Source of the DNA: Enhygromyxa salina
GTDB taxonomy: Bacteria > Myxococcota_A > Polyangia > Nannocystales > Nannocystaceae
Assembly (NCBI RefSeq): GCF_000737335.2
Contig: NZ_JMCC02000049.1
Span: 33,408-97,407, forward strand
DNA length: 64,000 nucleotides
Direction of reading: 5' to 3'
Shown: piece by piece, positions 1 through 7,660 of the stretch
Numbering within the stretch: position 1 is the stretch's first letter
How the letters are laid out: each line of letters opens with the position of its first letter
Program-made: the position numbers and the translations under genes
Notes under the pieces: generated by a model
What the model was told of the DNA's origin: nothing
The model's database searches: none
The model's input: the letters and a program-made list of their open reading frames with translations, nothing else

Positions 1-365
1 GGAACGACGGATTCAGCAGCCCCGAGCCGACAGCGCCATCCGAGCCGGGCCCGTTGCCAAGCTGGTTTAGCGTGAACGCGTTCGAGCACGCGAAGGTCGT
101 TCGCCAGGACGAGCGCTCGAATCCCCTGCCAACAGGGCAGTCCGCGACGATGATCGTGCTCGAGCTGACCGCCGGAACCACGCCAGAGCAGTGTCTGGAG
201 GCGGCCAAGGCCAAGCTTGGCGAGTCGATCCCCGATCTCCCAGCCACGACCACGACGCCGCAGGGGTACCTGACGCTCAAGGGCAAGACGAGCACCTACG
301 AGTACACGGTCGTGTGCGGCGTAGCGAAGGACGTACCCACCATGTTCTTGAGCGTGGTCCAGTGA
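1..365 (+). CDS. 3' end of a gene of unknown function (5' end outside window)
   Basis: The frame ending at 365 is open to the left edge of the window, so this is the C-terminal part of a longer protein. A TTG at 54 could start a 103-residue protein, but the open reading frame upstream of it, with a Pro/Ser-rich stretch (PEPTAPSEPG), argues for a truncated gene. The visible part has a Pro-rich linker, then a small domain with a LELTAGTTPEQC segment and an EYTVVCGVAKD segment near the end; the two cysteines could pair if it is exported. I do not recognise the family. Its stop codon overlaps the GTG start of the next gene by 4 bases (GTGA), so the two are probably co-transcribed. Confidence 0.55.
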   Translation, partial: NDGFSSPEPTAPSEPGPLPSWFSVNAFEHAKVVRQDERSNPLPTGQSATMIVLELTAGTTPEQCLEAAKAKLGESIPDLPATTTTPQGYLTLKGKTSTYEYTVVCGVAKDVPTMFLSVVQ

Positions 366-1219
366 GCGAGGCCGCCGACACGCTGTGGCTCGCGCGCACG
401 CCCGAAGGCTCGTGGCGCTGCACCACCCGCGGCGACGCGCCCGGCCCAAACACCGCGTGGGAGCCGATCGCAGATCCCTTCGCGCACGCCAGCGCAGAGC
501 TTGGCGACCCAGCCACGCTCGCGGCCAAGGCCCCTGCGCTCGGTCCGGCGCGCACGCTGGTTGGGCTGCGCCTGCTCCCGCCGTGTCTGCCCCAGAAGGT
601 GGTTGGGATCGGCCGCAACTACCGAGCTCACGCCGAAGAGCTTGGCAACGAAGTCCCAACGACGCCGCTTTGCTTCCTGAAGGCGCCGTCTTGCTTGATC
701 GTATCGGGCGACGCCCTCGCGCTGCCGCCGGGGTACGAGCGGATCGACATGGAGTCCGAGCTGGTCGCGGTGATCGGTCGGCGCGCGCGATCGATCCCGG
801 CCGCCAACGCGTGGCAGCACGTCGCGGGGTACTTGCTCGGCAACGACGTGTCGTGCCGCGACCTGCAAAAGCGTGACAAGCAATGGACGCGGGCCAAGGG
901 CCTCGACGGCTTTGGGCCGGTCTCACCGTTCATGCGCCTGGTCGCGCCGGGCTGGGAGCTGCCGGTCAGCGAGCTCGAGATCCGCGGGTATCTGGACGAC
1001 GTACCCGTGCAGCGCGGGCGGGTGTCCGACATGATCTTCTCGATCCCGGACCTGATCGAGCACCTGTCGGACGGGATGACGCTGGAACCTGGGGATCTGA
1101 TCTTCACCGGCACGCCGGCTGGGGTCGCGGCGCTGGCTCCTGGGCAGGTGGTGCGGATCGAGCTTGGCGGGTTGGAGCTCGGGCGGCTCGTCACGCCGAT
1201 CGTTGGTGGCGGACGCTGA
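362..1219 (+). CDS. Fumarylacetoacetate hydrolase (FAH) family protein
   Basis: Predicted cytoplasmic metal-dependent hydrolase or decarboxylase of the FAH superfamily, which cleaves or decarboxylates beta-diketo-acid type substrates in aromatic and amino-acid catabolism. The 285-residue protein has a divergent N-terminal domain (about 1-75) and a FAH fold. It shows the KVVGIGRNYRAHA entry motif, the acidic metal-site segment DMESELVAVIG, GYLLGNDVSCRDLQ, and the C-terminal GDLIFTGTPAGVA signature. The GTG start at 362 overlaps the preceding stop by 4 bases, favouring translational coupling. The exact substrate cannot be told from sequence; 2-hydroxyhepta-2,4-diene-1,7-dioate isomerase-like or acylpyruvase activity are both possible. 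Confidence 0.9.
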   Translation: MSEAADTLWLARTPEGSWRCTTRGDAPGPNTAWEPIADPFAHASAELGDPATLAAKAPALGPARTLVGLRLLPPCLPQKVVGIGRNYRAHAEELGNEVPTTPLCFLKAPSCLIVSGDALALPPGYERIDMESELVAVIGRRARSIPAANAWQHVAGYLLGNDVSCRDLQKRDKQWTRAKGLDGFGPVSPFMRLVAPGWELPVSELEIRGYLDDVPVQRGRVSDMIFSIPDLIEHLSDGMTLEPGDLIFTGTPAGVAALAPGQVVRIELGGLELGRLVTPIVGGGR

Positions 1220-1379
1220 TCACAGCTTCGTGCTGTGCACGTCGGATCGCGATCGTGAGTGACCCGGCCGGCGTGGTGCTTGGCGTGATCACCCCGCCGT
1301 CCGCCGCATGGACGCCGTTGGACTCGTGTTGGTGCCGCGGATCAGAGGACCCTCCGATCTGCGGCATCAAGCGCCTAAC

Positions 1380-2636
1380 CTAGTTTTTGGGCCAAGTCAG
1401 CTTCCACAGATCGTCAAAGTACACGCTTGGCTCACCCTCGGACGAGGCTCCGCCTTGCAGGTAGAGCTCGTACGCGTTTGGCGTGTCGCGGACGAAGGCC
1501 ACCCCGCCAACCCGCATCTCCGGGACCGCTGCGTTCGGGTCGAGGGGGATCTGCGTCCACTCGTTGTCCGCGACCGCGTAGAACCACAGCTCGTCGGACA
1601 GGCCCTCGAAGGTCTGTCCGCCGTACACGACCAACCCACCGTGGGCGGCGTCGAAGAACGCGACGCTATTGTCGCGAGGCGAGGGCACCAGTCCCTCGGG
1701 CTCGAGCTTCGTCCAGGTCGACGAGTCGAGGTCCAGCGCCCACAGATCGTTCTCGTAGTTTGTTGGGCCAAACAGCTCCCACGGCGGCGTCTCCGGGCCC
1801 TGGTCGGCACCAAGCCGGTAGCCACCAAACACCAAGAGCGACCGATTGTCTGGATCGTAGCCGCCCGTCGCCCAGGCTCGGGGTGCAGGAGCCTGGCCAA
1901 AGGTGGGCAGCACGCCCCAACCCGCGTCATAGTCGTAGACCGCGACATCGTTGCGCAGCCCCGTCGGCGTGCGGGCAAACCCGGACAGGGTGTTGCCGAC
2001 CCCGCCAAACGCGTAGAGCGTCTTTTTCTTGTTGGGGTGGCCGGGGCTGGGCACCGCCACGACCAGCGCCGAGGAACGTCGCACGGCGAGCGGATCCCCC
2101 AGCTTGTCGCCGGTCGCCAACTCCCATGATTGGCTCTTCGTGTGATACGTCCACATCTCGGGGAACATGTGATCGTCGCCAGTACGAAAGCGCCCGCGCC
2201 CGCCCACGATGCTCACGCAGTTGCCACATGGACCCGGGACCAACAGGGTGTCGGCGCGTGGCGCTGGCGGCTGGGTGGCCGCCAAATTCGTCCAGGTTCC
2301 GGTGCCCAGATCGAGCGCGTAAAAGTCGTTGAGGGTGGGATCGTTGGGAAAGCTCCCGACCTGTCCGCCAAACCGATAGATGACGTCGGGGTTGCCGCCA
2401 CGGGCAAACGAGGCGCCGGCCTCCCAGATCCCCGGAGGAACGTCCCCATGCTGCGCGACGGCCTCCCATGCAGGTTGAATGGAGATCGGCGAGTCACGAA
2501 GCTGATCCTGCTCGCCCTGGTCGACATCGTCGACGCCGCACGCGGTCATCGCAAGCATGATCACGAGGCCAAGCGCCCGCGGGGATCGCTCGCTCGCCCG
2601 CCGTTCAAGAGAGTGGAGTGGATGTAAATTGAGCAC
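1380..2636 (-). CDS. Kelch-repeat lipoprotein
   Basis: Predicted exported lipoprotein with a beta-propeller. From the chosen GTG at 2636 the N-terminus is Arg-rich, then hydrophobic (LGLVIMLAMTAC) with a likely lipidated Cys, followed by an acidic stretch. The rest holds about five to six kelch repeats, each with a double-Gly strand and a trailing Trp, for example VIYRFGGQ, SIVGGRG, TLYAFGGVG, SLLVFGGY, LVVYGGQ and ELYLQGGA. Such propellers usually bind proteins or carbohydrates at the cell surface; no catalytic residues are evident. The frame stays open to 2726, but the longer start would put a long charged segment before the signal peptide. The adjacent VWA gene lies on the same strand just upstream. 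Confidence 0.82.
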   Translation of the reverse strand: MLNLHPLHSLERRASERSPRALGLVIMLAMTACGVDDVDQGEQDQLRDSPISIQPAWEAVAQHGDVPPGIWEAGASFARGGNPDVIYRFGGQVGSFPNDPTLNDFYALDLGTGTWTNLAATQPPAPRADTLLVPGPCGNCVSIVGGRGRFRTGDDHMFPEMWTYHTKSQSWELATGDKLGDPLAVRRSSALVVAVPSPGHPNKKKTLYAFGGVGNTLSGFARTPTGLRNDVAVYDYDAGWGVLPTFGQAPAPRAWATGGYDPDNRSLLVFGGYRLGADQGPETPPWELFGPTNYENDLWALDLDSSTWTKLEPEGLVPSPRDNSVAFFDAAHGGLVVYGGQTFEGLSDELWFYAVADNEWTQIPLDPNAAVPEMRVGGVAFVRDTPNAYELYLQGGASSEGEPSVYFDDLWKLTWPKN

Positions 2637-2758
2637 GCGGCAGAGTGTCACAACTCGCCCGCGTGCGACGGGGATATTCCGCTCCCCGTGCTGCCTTCTT
2701 TGCCTGGTTTGCGCGCAATTAGCCACGAACCTGACCGGCGGTCAGGCATGGGCCCGGC

Positions 2759-3814
2759 TCACCCGATAGGCACGAAATTCTCGCACGCCGCGGAGATCAC
2801 ACCGACCGCCTCGGCGAAGAAGGTCTCGTACGAAGGCGCGCAGATCTGCCCAACAAAGCCGTTGGTGAACATCGTCGTGAATGCCACGATCCGCTCGGCG
2901 ACCTCGGCCCCGTCAGACCCGTTGACGCACTTGTCGAGCAATGGGCAGCTCTCCGGGTCGGGCCCCGGCGGCCCCACGAGCGAGAGCACGACAATGTTCT
3001 GCTCGACCCCGCCCTTGGCGGCGACCACCTCATCAAACCACTGCGCCGGACCGCCGCTCGAGCCCTGATAGGCGTTGTTCGTGCATACGTCCTCTTCGTG
3101 ATCGTCCTCTTCGTCGGTGATGATCACGATCACCAGCAGCGCGTCATCACGCAAGAAGCCCTCGTTGCAGCCGCCGGGCTCGATCATGTCTTCGGACAGC
3201 GCGGCCTGCATGGTCTGCATGGGGCGCTCGTCGCCGTCGCCGTCGGTGCCAACCTTGGCGGCGCACGAGAACGCGGTCTCGAGCTCGTCGTTCTCGGTCA
3301 TGTAGCTGTAGCCGTCCGCGTAGGGGCCACAGACAGCCTTGCTCGAGTCGCTGCCGCCAGTTGCGATGACCATCGCGCCCTCGTCGTCGCAGCCATCGTT
3401 GAACTCGTACTCGTCGGTTGTGATCACGCCAACGTGGTAGCTGTCGGCGTCGGCGAGCTGGGTCTGAATCTCGTGAATGAAGCCCGGAAAGCTACCAACG
3501 AGGTTGGCCTGCTCATCGTCCATGCTGCCCGAATTGTCGATCACGAACAATAGATCCACGAATTGGCAGCCGGGATCGTGACCCGCGTCGCCAGCGTCGG
3601 CCATGCCGCTCTCGTCGGCGGGCGCGTCGAGCTTGACCGGCCCCCCGCCCGGGTCCATTGCGCCGGGGCCTTCGTCGCCCTCGGCCGTGCCCTCGAATAC
3701 GATGCCGGAGTCGCCGTCTTCGCCGGCGTCCTCGCGCCAGGCCTTGTCAGCGCAGGCGAGCGAAAAGAGCGCAGAGACGAGGGTGAACGAGAACAGCAGC
3801 TTTGTGGTGTGCAT
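2759..3814 (-). CDS. von Willebrand factor A domain lipoprotein
   Basis: 351-residue exported protein. The first 21 residues form a signal peptide (MHTTKLLFSFTLVSALFSLAC) whose final Cys is the probable lipidation site. An acidic, Gly/Asp-rich linker (about 25-80) leads to a VWA domain. The MIDAS motif DNSGS is visible in the first strand (LLFVIDNSGSMDDEQ), with a further acidic strand IITDEEDDHEEDV. VWA domains with intact MIDAS bind a divalent metal and mediate protein-protein contacts; in myxobacteria such lipoproteins are common and of unknown role. Seven or more cysteines suggest disulfides outside the cytoplasm. The ATG start directly precedes the signal peptide. Confidence 0.85.
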   Translation of the reverse strand: MHTTKLLFSFTLVSALFSLACADKAWREDAGEDGDSGIVFEGTAEGDEGPGAMDPGGGPVKLDAPADESGMADAGDAGHDPGCQFVDLLFVIDNSGSMDDEQANLVGSFPGFIHEIQTQLADADSYHVGVITTDEYEFNDGCDDEGAMVIATGGSDSSKAVCGPYADGYSYMTENDELETAFSCAAKVGTDGDGDERPMQTMQAALSEDMIEPGGCNEGFLRDDALLVIVIITDEEDDHEEDVCTNNAYQGSSGGPAQWFDEVVAAKGGVEQNIVVLSLVGPPGPDPESCPLLDKCVNGSDGAEVAERIVAFTTMFTNGFVGQICAPSYETFFAEAVGVISAACENFVPIG

Positions 3815-4126
3815 TGAGGACTCTCCGGTGGTTCAACACAATGACAATAGCGATTTTCAAGGGCATGAAAAGCTGTAATTCGCATAGGTATCGAATCGAT
3901 CCTTTGGTCGGTAGGCGGCGCTCGGTGTCGCAATATGCAGAAAAGCCGCTATTGCCAGCTAAAGCGCTCACTATGGCATTGGCATATTGCGCACCTAAAA
4001 ATGTAGACTCGGTGCCAGCTCCGGCGCGCGCGGGCGTGGTCGCCGTGCGCCGGGGCCAGTCGCGAATTCGCGGCTGGCACTCAGCGCATTGACACTCGAG
4101 GTCACGCGGCGATCAGCTGGGGGCGC
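3815..4126. other. Intergenic region, relatively AT-rich
   Basis: 312 bp with no convincing gene between the VWA gene start and the crotonase stop. Bases 3830-4010 are clearly richer in A/T than the flanking genes, which fits a promoter region for the VWA lipoprotein gene transcribed leftward. I see no certain -35/-10 pair and no strong hairpin. Confidence 0.5.
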
Positions 4127-4930
4127 TCAGCTTGGATCGTGAAACTGTGGCTCGCGCTTCATGAACCGCGCCTGCACGGCCTCGAGCTGATTGCGGCTGC
4201 CAAGCAAGGGCAGCTGCAGCGCGGTCTCGAGCCGCAGCGCGGCCTCGTCGCCAAGCCCAGGCGCGTGATTCCACAGCTGCTTGGCGGCTCGGACCGCGTC
4301 CGGGGAGCGCTTCGCGATCTGGGCGGCGATCTCCCGCGCGGTCGCGAGCGGGTCCTCGCTCGAGCGCGTGGCAACCCCAAGCTCCACAGCCTCGCGGCCC
4401 GTGAAGTCGCGGCCCGTGAAGGTCAGCTCTTTGGCCACGTCGAGCCGCACCAGCCGCGAGAGCGTCTTGCTGATGCTCATGTCGGGGATCATGCCGTACT
4501 CGATCTCGCGCACGGCCAGCGTGGTGTCTGGATGCACGACGCGAAGATCAGCGGCCAGCGCCAGCTGCAGACCGCCGCCGACACAGGTCCCGTGGACCGC
4601 CGCGATCACGGGCGCGGGCACGGTCGTCCACACCCACGCGAGCCGCTGCGCGAGGTTGCCGAGCTGCCCGACCTTCCATGCCAGCAGCTGCTCGCGCGCA
4701 GCCTCGCCGCCCGAGATGAACGCCTTGAAGTCCAGCCCCGCACAAAACGAGGGACCGGCACCGCTGAGGATCACGACGCGGACCGAGCGGTCTTCAGCCA
4801 GCTGCTCGCCAGCCGCGACCACCGCCTCGAACATCGCTGGATCCAGACCGTTGTGCTTGTCTGCCCGGTTGAGCTGGACTTCGGCGACGCCGGCTTCGAT
4901 CGTGCAAGTGACTCGTTCAGGCGTGGACAT
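4127..4930 (-). CDS. Enoyl-CoA hydratase/isomerase (crotonase) family protein
   Basis: 267-residue crotonase-fold enzyme acting on an acyl-CoA thioester. The start is the ATG at 4930 (MSTPERVTCTIEAGVAEVQL), which matches the usual N-terminus of the family; the frame extends upstream but that part is not crotonase-like. Oxyanion-hole segments are visible: GPSFCAGLDFKAF for the first and HGTCVGGGLQLALAADLRV for the second. The acid/base position in the following helix reads EIEYGMIPDMS, without the usual pair of hydratase glutamates, so isomerase or another crotonase chemistry is as likely as hydration. It is divergent from the PHP-domain gene with about 70 bp between starts. Confidence 0.9.
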   Translation of the reverse strand: MSTPERVTCTIEAGVAEVQLNRADKHNGLDPAMFEAVVAAGEQLAEDRSVRVVILSGAGPSFCAGLDFKAFISGGEAAREQLLAWKVGQLGNLAQRLAWVWTTVPAPVIAAVHGTCVGGGLQLALAADLRVVHPDTTLAVREIEYGMIPDMSISKTLSRLVRLDVAKELTFTGRDFTGREAVELGVATRSSEDPLATAREIAAQIAKRSPDAVRAAKQLWNHAPGLGDEAALRLETALQLPLLGSRNQLEAVQARFMKREPQFHDPS

Positions 4931-4999
4931 CGCCGCGTGTTCTATCAGAAACAGGCGATTGAGTTGACCTCCCGCGAGTCGGCGTCGACGATTGCGCCT

Positions 5000-7150
5000 G
5001 TGACGGATCTCGTGACTCATCGGCTTGGCCACGTCAGCCTGACCCCCGACGGCCCAGTCGTGGCAGGCAGCATGAACGAGTGGACGCTGACCTACACGGT
5101 CGGCAGCTACGGGATCGACGAAGGCGGGACCCTCAAGCTCGCGCGGCGCTTCGCCTCGGACGGGGCGCACCCGCAATTCGACGAGCCGACCGCGCCCAAC
5201 TACACCACCGTCACGACCACCGGCGAGGCCAAGCTGCGCCCGCGCTACGACCCCAAGGCCCACGTGCGACCGTGGATGAAGTGCCTGGTGATCGACGTCT
5301 ACGACGGCTGCCTCGCACCCGGCGACACCGTCACGATCACGCTTGGGGATCGCAGCCAGGGCTCGCCGGGGATCCGCGCGCAGTCGTTCATCGAGTCGGC
5401 CCACGAGCTGCGGTTCTTGGTGGATCCCACCAACGCCTGCTTGGTCGAGCGGCTGCCGAGCTCACCGGTGTTGGCGATCATCTCGGGGGCGCCGCTGAGC
5501 GTGGTGGTGATCGTGCCGACCCAGGTGGTCGTGGGCGAGCAGGCACAGATCTTCGTCAAGGGTGAAGACCGCTGGGGCAACCCCACGCCAGCGCCGGACC
5601 CGGTCGAGCTGAGCTGGGACGGCGACGGCGAGGTTCAGATCAACGCGGGGGTGCTTCGCTGCGCGACCAGCTGCAGCGGCCGCGTGGTCGCGCGCTGGCA
5701 CGATCAGACCTTCGTCAGCAACCCGATCACCGCCACCCAGACGCCCCCGCAGCACCGCAAGTACTGGGGTGATCTGCACGCACAGTCCGACGCGACCGTC
5801 GGGACCGGGACCGAGGTCGAGTACTTCGAGTTTGGCCGCGACTGGGCGCACCTCGACGTGATGTGCCATCAGGGCAACGACTTTCAGATGACCGACGAAG
5901 ACTGGCGCCGGCTCAACGAGGTCGTCAGGCGCTTCCACCAAGACGGCCGGTTCGTGGTGTTCCCCGGCTACGAGTGGTCGGCCAACACCGCCGCGGGTGG
6001 CGATCGCAACGTCATGTACCTCGAAGAGGGCATGCCGATCATGCGCTCGAGTCACTGGCAGATCCCCGGCACGCCCGAAGATCAGCACACGCCCGCGCAC
6101 CCAGCCGACGTGCTGTTCAGCAAGCTGCGCGAGCACGTGGATCTAGACAAGGTCGTGCTCGCCGCCCACTGCGGGGGCCGCTACGCCGACATCCGCGAGT
6201 ATTTTGACGAGGAGCTTGGCCCGCTGATCGAGGTGATGTCGTGCTGGGGCGTGTTCGAGTGGCTGCTGTGGGACGCGTTCGACAAGGGCTACGAGGTTGG
6301 GGTCGTCGCCAACAGCGACGGTCACAAGGGCCGGCCCGGCGCCGAGGGACCAGGGGCGGGGCAGTTCGGGATCTTCGGCGGGCTGACTTGCATGCTGGCA
6401 GAGTCGCTGACCCGCGCGGCGGTGTTCAACGCGCTCAAGCAACGGCGCTGCTATGGAACCACCGGGCCGCGCATGGATCTGAACTTCGAGGTCGAGGGTC
6501 GGGTCATGGGCTCGAGCTTCGCGGTCGATCGCGATCGCGTGCAGGTCACGGCCTCGGTCGTGGGCGTCGGTCCGATCGAGTCGCTGCAGCTGTTTCGCGG
6601 CCGCGAGCTGATCCACGAGGTCCGGCCCGCGGCGTTCACGAACTGCGGCGCGTCGCGTCGGATCCGGCTGGTCTGGGGCGGCGCGAGGATCCGCGGCCGC
6701 GGTCGGCGGGCGACGTGGGACGGCGTCGTGGAGATCGAAGGCGCGCACATCGAGCGCGCGCAGGTGTTCGCGTTTGACTCGCCCATGGATGGGATCCAGG
6801 CGCAGACCGACACCACGATCGAGCTGCGCTCGCGCACGACCGGTGATCTCGACGGGTTGGACATTTGGTTGGACCAGGCGCAGCGCGGGCGCGTGGTGTT
6901 TCGTTCGGGCGTTGGCGAGCTCGCGGCAATGCTTGGCACGCTCGACGCGAACGGCCAGAGCGCCTCGTTTGGCGGGCTGGATCTGCGCGCCAGCATCTGT
7001 CGCTACCCCGAGTCACCTAGCGAGCGCGCCCTCGAGTTCACCCATGAAGTCGAGCTCGCAGCCAGCGCGACCACGCCGCTGTTCGTCAAGGCGGTCCAGG
7101 TCGATGGCCACACTGCGTGGTCCAGCCCGATCTATCTGCGCCGTTGCTGA
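5000..7150 (+). CDS. PHP-domain/DUF3604-like protein with N-terminal beta domains
   Basis: About 716 residues from the GTG at 5000; the start is uncertain because the frame runs upstream across the crotonase gene and no clear ribosome binding site is present. Residues 1-250 are beta-rich, with a segment (VVVIVPTQVVVGEQAQIFVKGEDRWGNP) typical of bacterial Ig-like folds. A metallophosphoesterase-like PHP part follows: YWGDLHAQSD carries the first metal motif (HxQ rather than HxH), then VMCHQGND, FPGYEWS, AAHCGG, and VVANSDGHKGRPG, a typical late PHP motif. This order matches the DUF3604 family, whose members are large PHP-like proteins of unknown substrate. The C-terminal third is again beta-rich. 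No signal peptide is seen. Confidence 0.8.
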   Translation: MTDLVTHRLGHVSLTPDGPVVAGSMNEWTLTYTVGSYGIDEGGTLKLARRFASDGAHPQFDEPTAPNYTTVTTTGEAKLRPRYDPKAHVRPWMKCLVIDVYDGCLAPGDTVTITLGDRSQGSPGIRAQSFIESAHELRFLVDPTNACLVERLPSSPVLAIISGAPLSVVVIVPTQVVVGEQAQIFVKGEDRWGNPTPAPDPVELSWDGDGEVQINAGVLRCATSCSGRVVARWHDQTFVSNPITATQTPPQHRKYWGDLHAQSDATVGTGTEVEYFEFGRDWAHLDVMCHQGNDFQMTDEDWRRLNEVVRRFHQDGRFVVFPGYEWSANTAAGGDRNVMYLEEGMPIMRSSHWQIPGTPEDQHTPAHPADVLFSKLREHVDLDKVVLAAHCGGRYADIREYFDEELGPLIEVMSCWGVFEWLLWDAFDKGYEVGVVANSDGHKGRPGAEGPGAGQFGIFGGLTCMLAESLTRAAVFNALKQRRCYGTTGPRMDLNFEVEGRVMGSSFAVDRDRVQVTASVVGVGPIESLQLFRGRELIHEVRPAAFTNCGASRRIRLVWGGARIRGRGRRATWDGVVEIEGAHIERAQVFAFDSPMDGIQAQTDTTIELRSRTTGDLDGLDIWLDQAQRGRVVFRSGVGELAAMLGTLDANGQSASFGGLDLRASICRYPESPSERALEFTHEVELAASATTPLFVKAVQVDGHTAWSSPIYLRRC

Positions 7151-7157
7151 CCATGGC

Positions 7158-7439
7158 TTGGTTGGGTTCGAGGTCGTCGAGTTCAACTACACTGGCGCGG
7201 CCACCGAGTTCGAGGTCCCCGCGTGGGTCACCAACCTGACGATCGAAGTGTGGGGCGCCGAAGGTGGCGACTCCGAGTGCTGCGGCGCCGTGGTTCAAGA
7301 CGACGGTGGCGAGGGTGGCGACGCTGTCGCGACCCTGTACCTCTACGTTGGCGGCCAGGGCGTGCTCGAAGGTGCCGGCGGCTTCAACGGTGGTGGCGCC
7401 GGCGGCGAGTGGGGCGGCGGCGGCGGGGCGCCCCCCTGA
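7158..7439 (+). pseudogene. Remnant of a glycine-rich repeat protein
   Basis: The frame 7158-7439 encodes a recognisable N-terminal module of glycine-rich surface proteins: FNYTGAATEFEVPAWVTNLTIEVWGAEGG, then GGEGGDAVATLYLYVGGQG and GGFNGGGAGGEWGGGGGAPP before a stop. Full-length relatives carry a signal peptide before this module and a long Gly-rich body after it. Here there is no ATG or GTG in a suitable place (TTG at 7158 is the best), no signal peptide, and the body is cut short. It is followed 23 bp later by a strong terminator. It may be a decayed gene or a gene end joined to the upstream PHP gene by deletion. Confidence 0.5.
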
Positions 7440-7462
7440 TCGCACCCAAGTTGCAGCAGTCA

Positions 7463-7496
7463 GCCGCCTGTGTCTTTGGACACAGGCGGCTTTGTT
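7463..7496 (+). terminator. Rho-independent terminator
   Basis: A perfect 12-bp stem (GCCGCCTGTGTC paired with GACACAGGCGGC) with a 4-base loop TTTG is followed by TTTGTT. It closes the transcription unit of the PHP gene and the glycine-rich remnant and insulates the downstream amidohydrolase gene. Confidence 0.9.
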
Positions 7497-7660
7497 ATCA
7501 GCTCCTGCTCCAGCTCGCTGAAGTTGCGAAACATTCTCGAGACAGTCCGCCCTGCAATCCGCGAACAGCCCCCGCAAGTCCACGAATCGCCCCGCCTGCA
7601 CCGAAACAGCTCCGCTTGACCGACAGATTGCGAGCGGGTAACGCTAGCCGCTTAGCGACC

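Noticed and set aside
4139..4999. N-terminal extension of the PHP-domain protein across the crotonase gene
   Set aside because: The translation has no family similarity, and the opposite strand encodes a complete crotonase.
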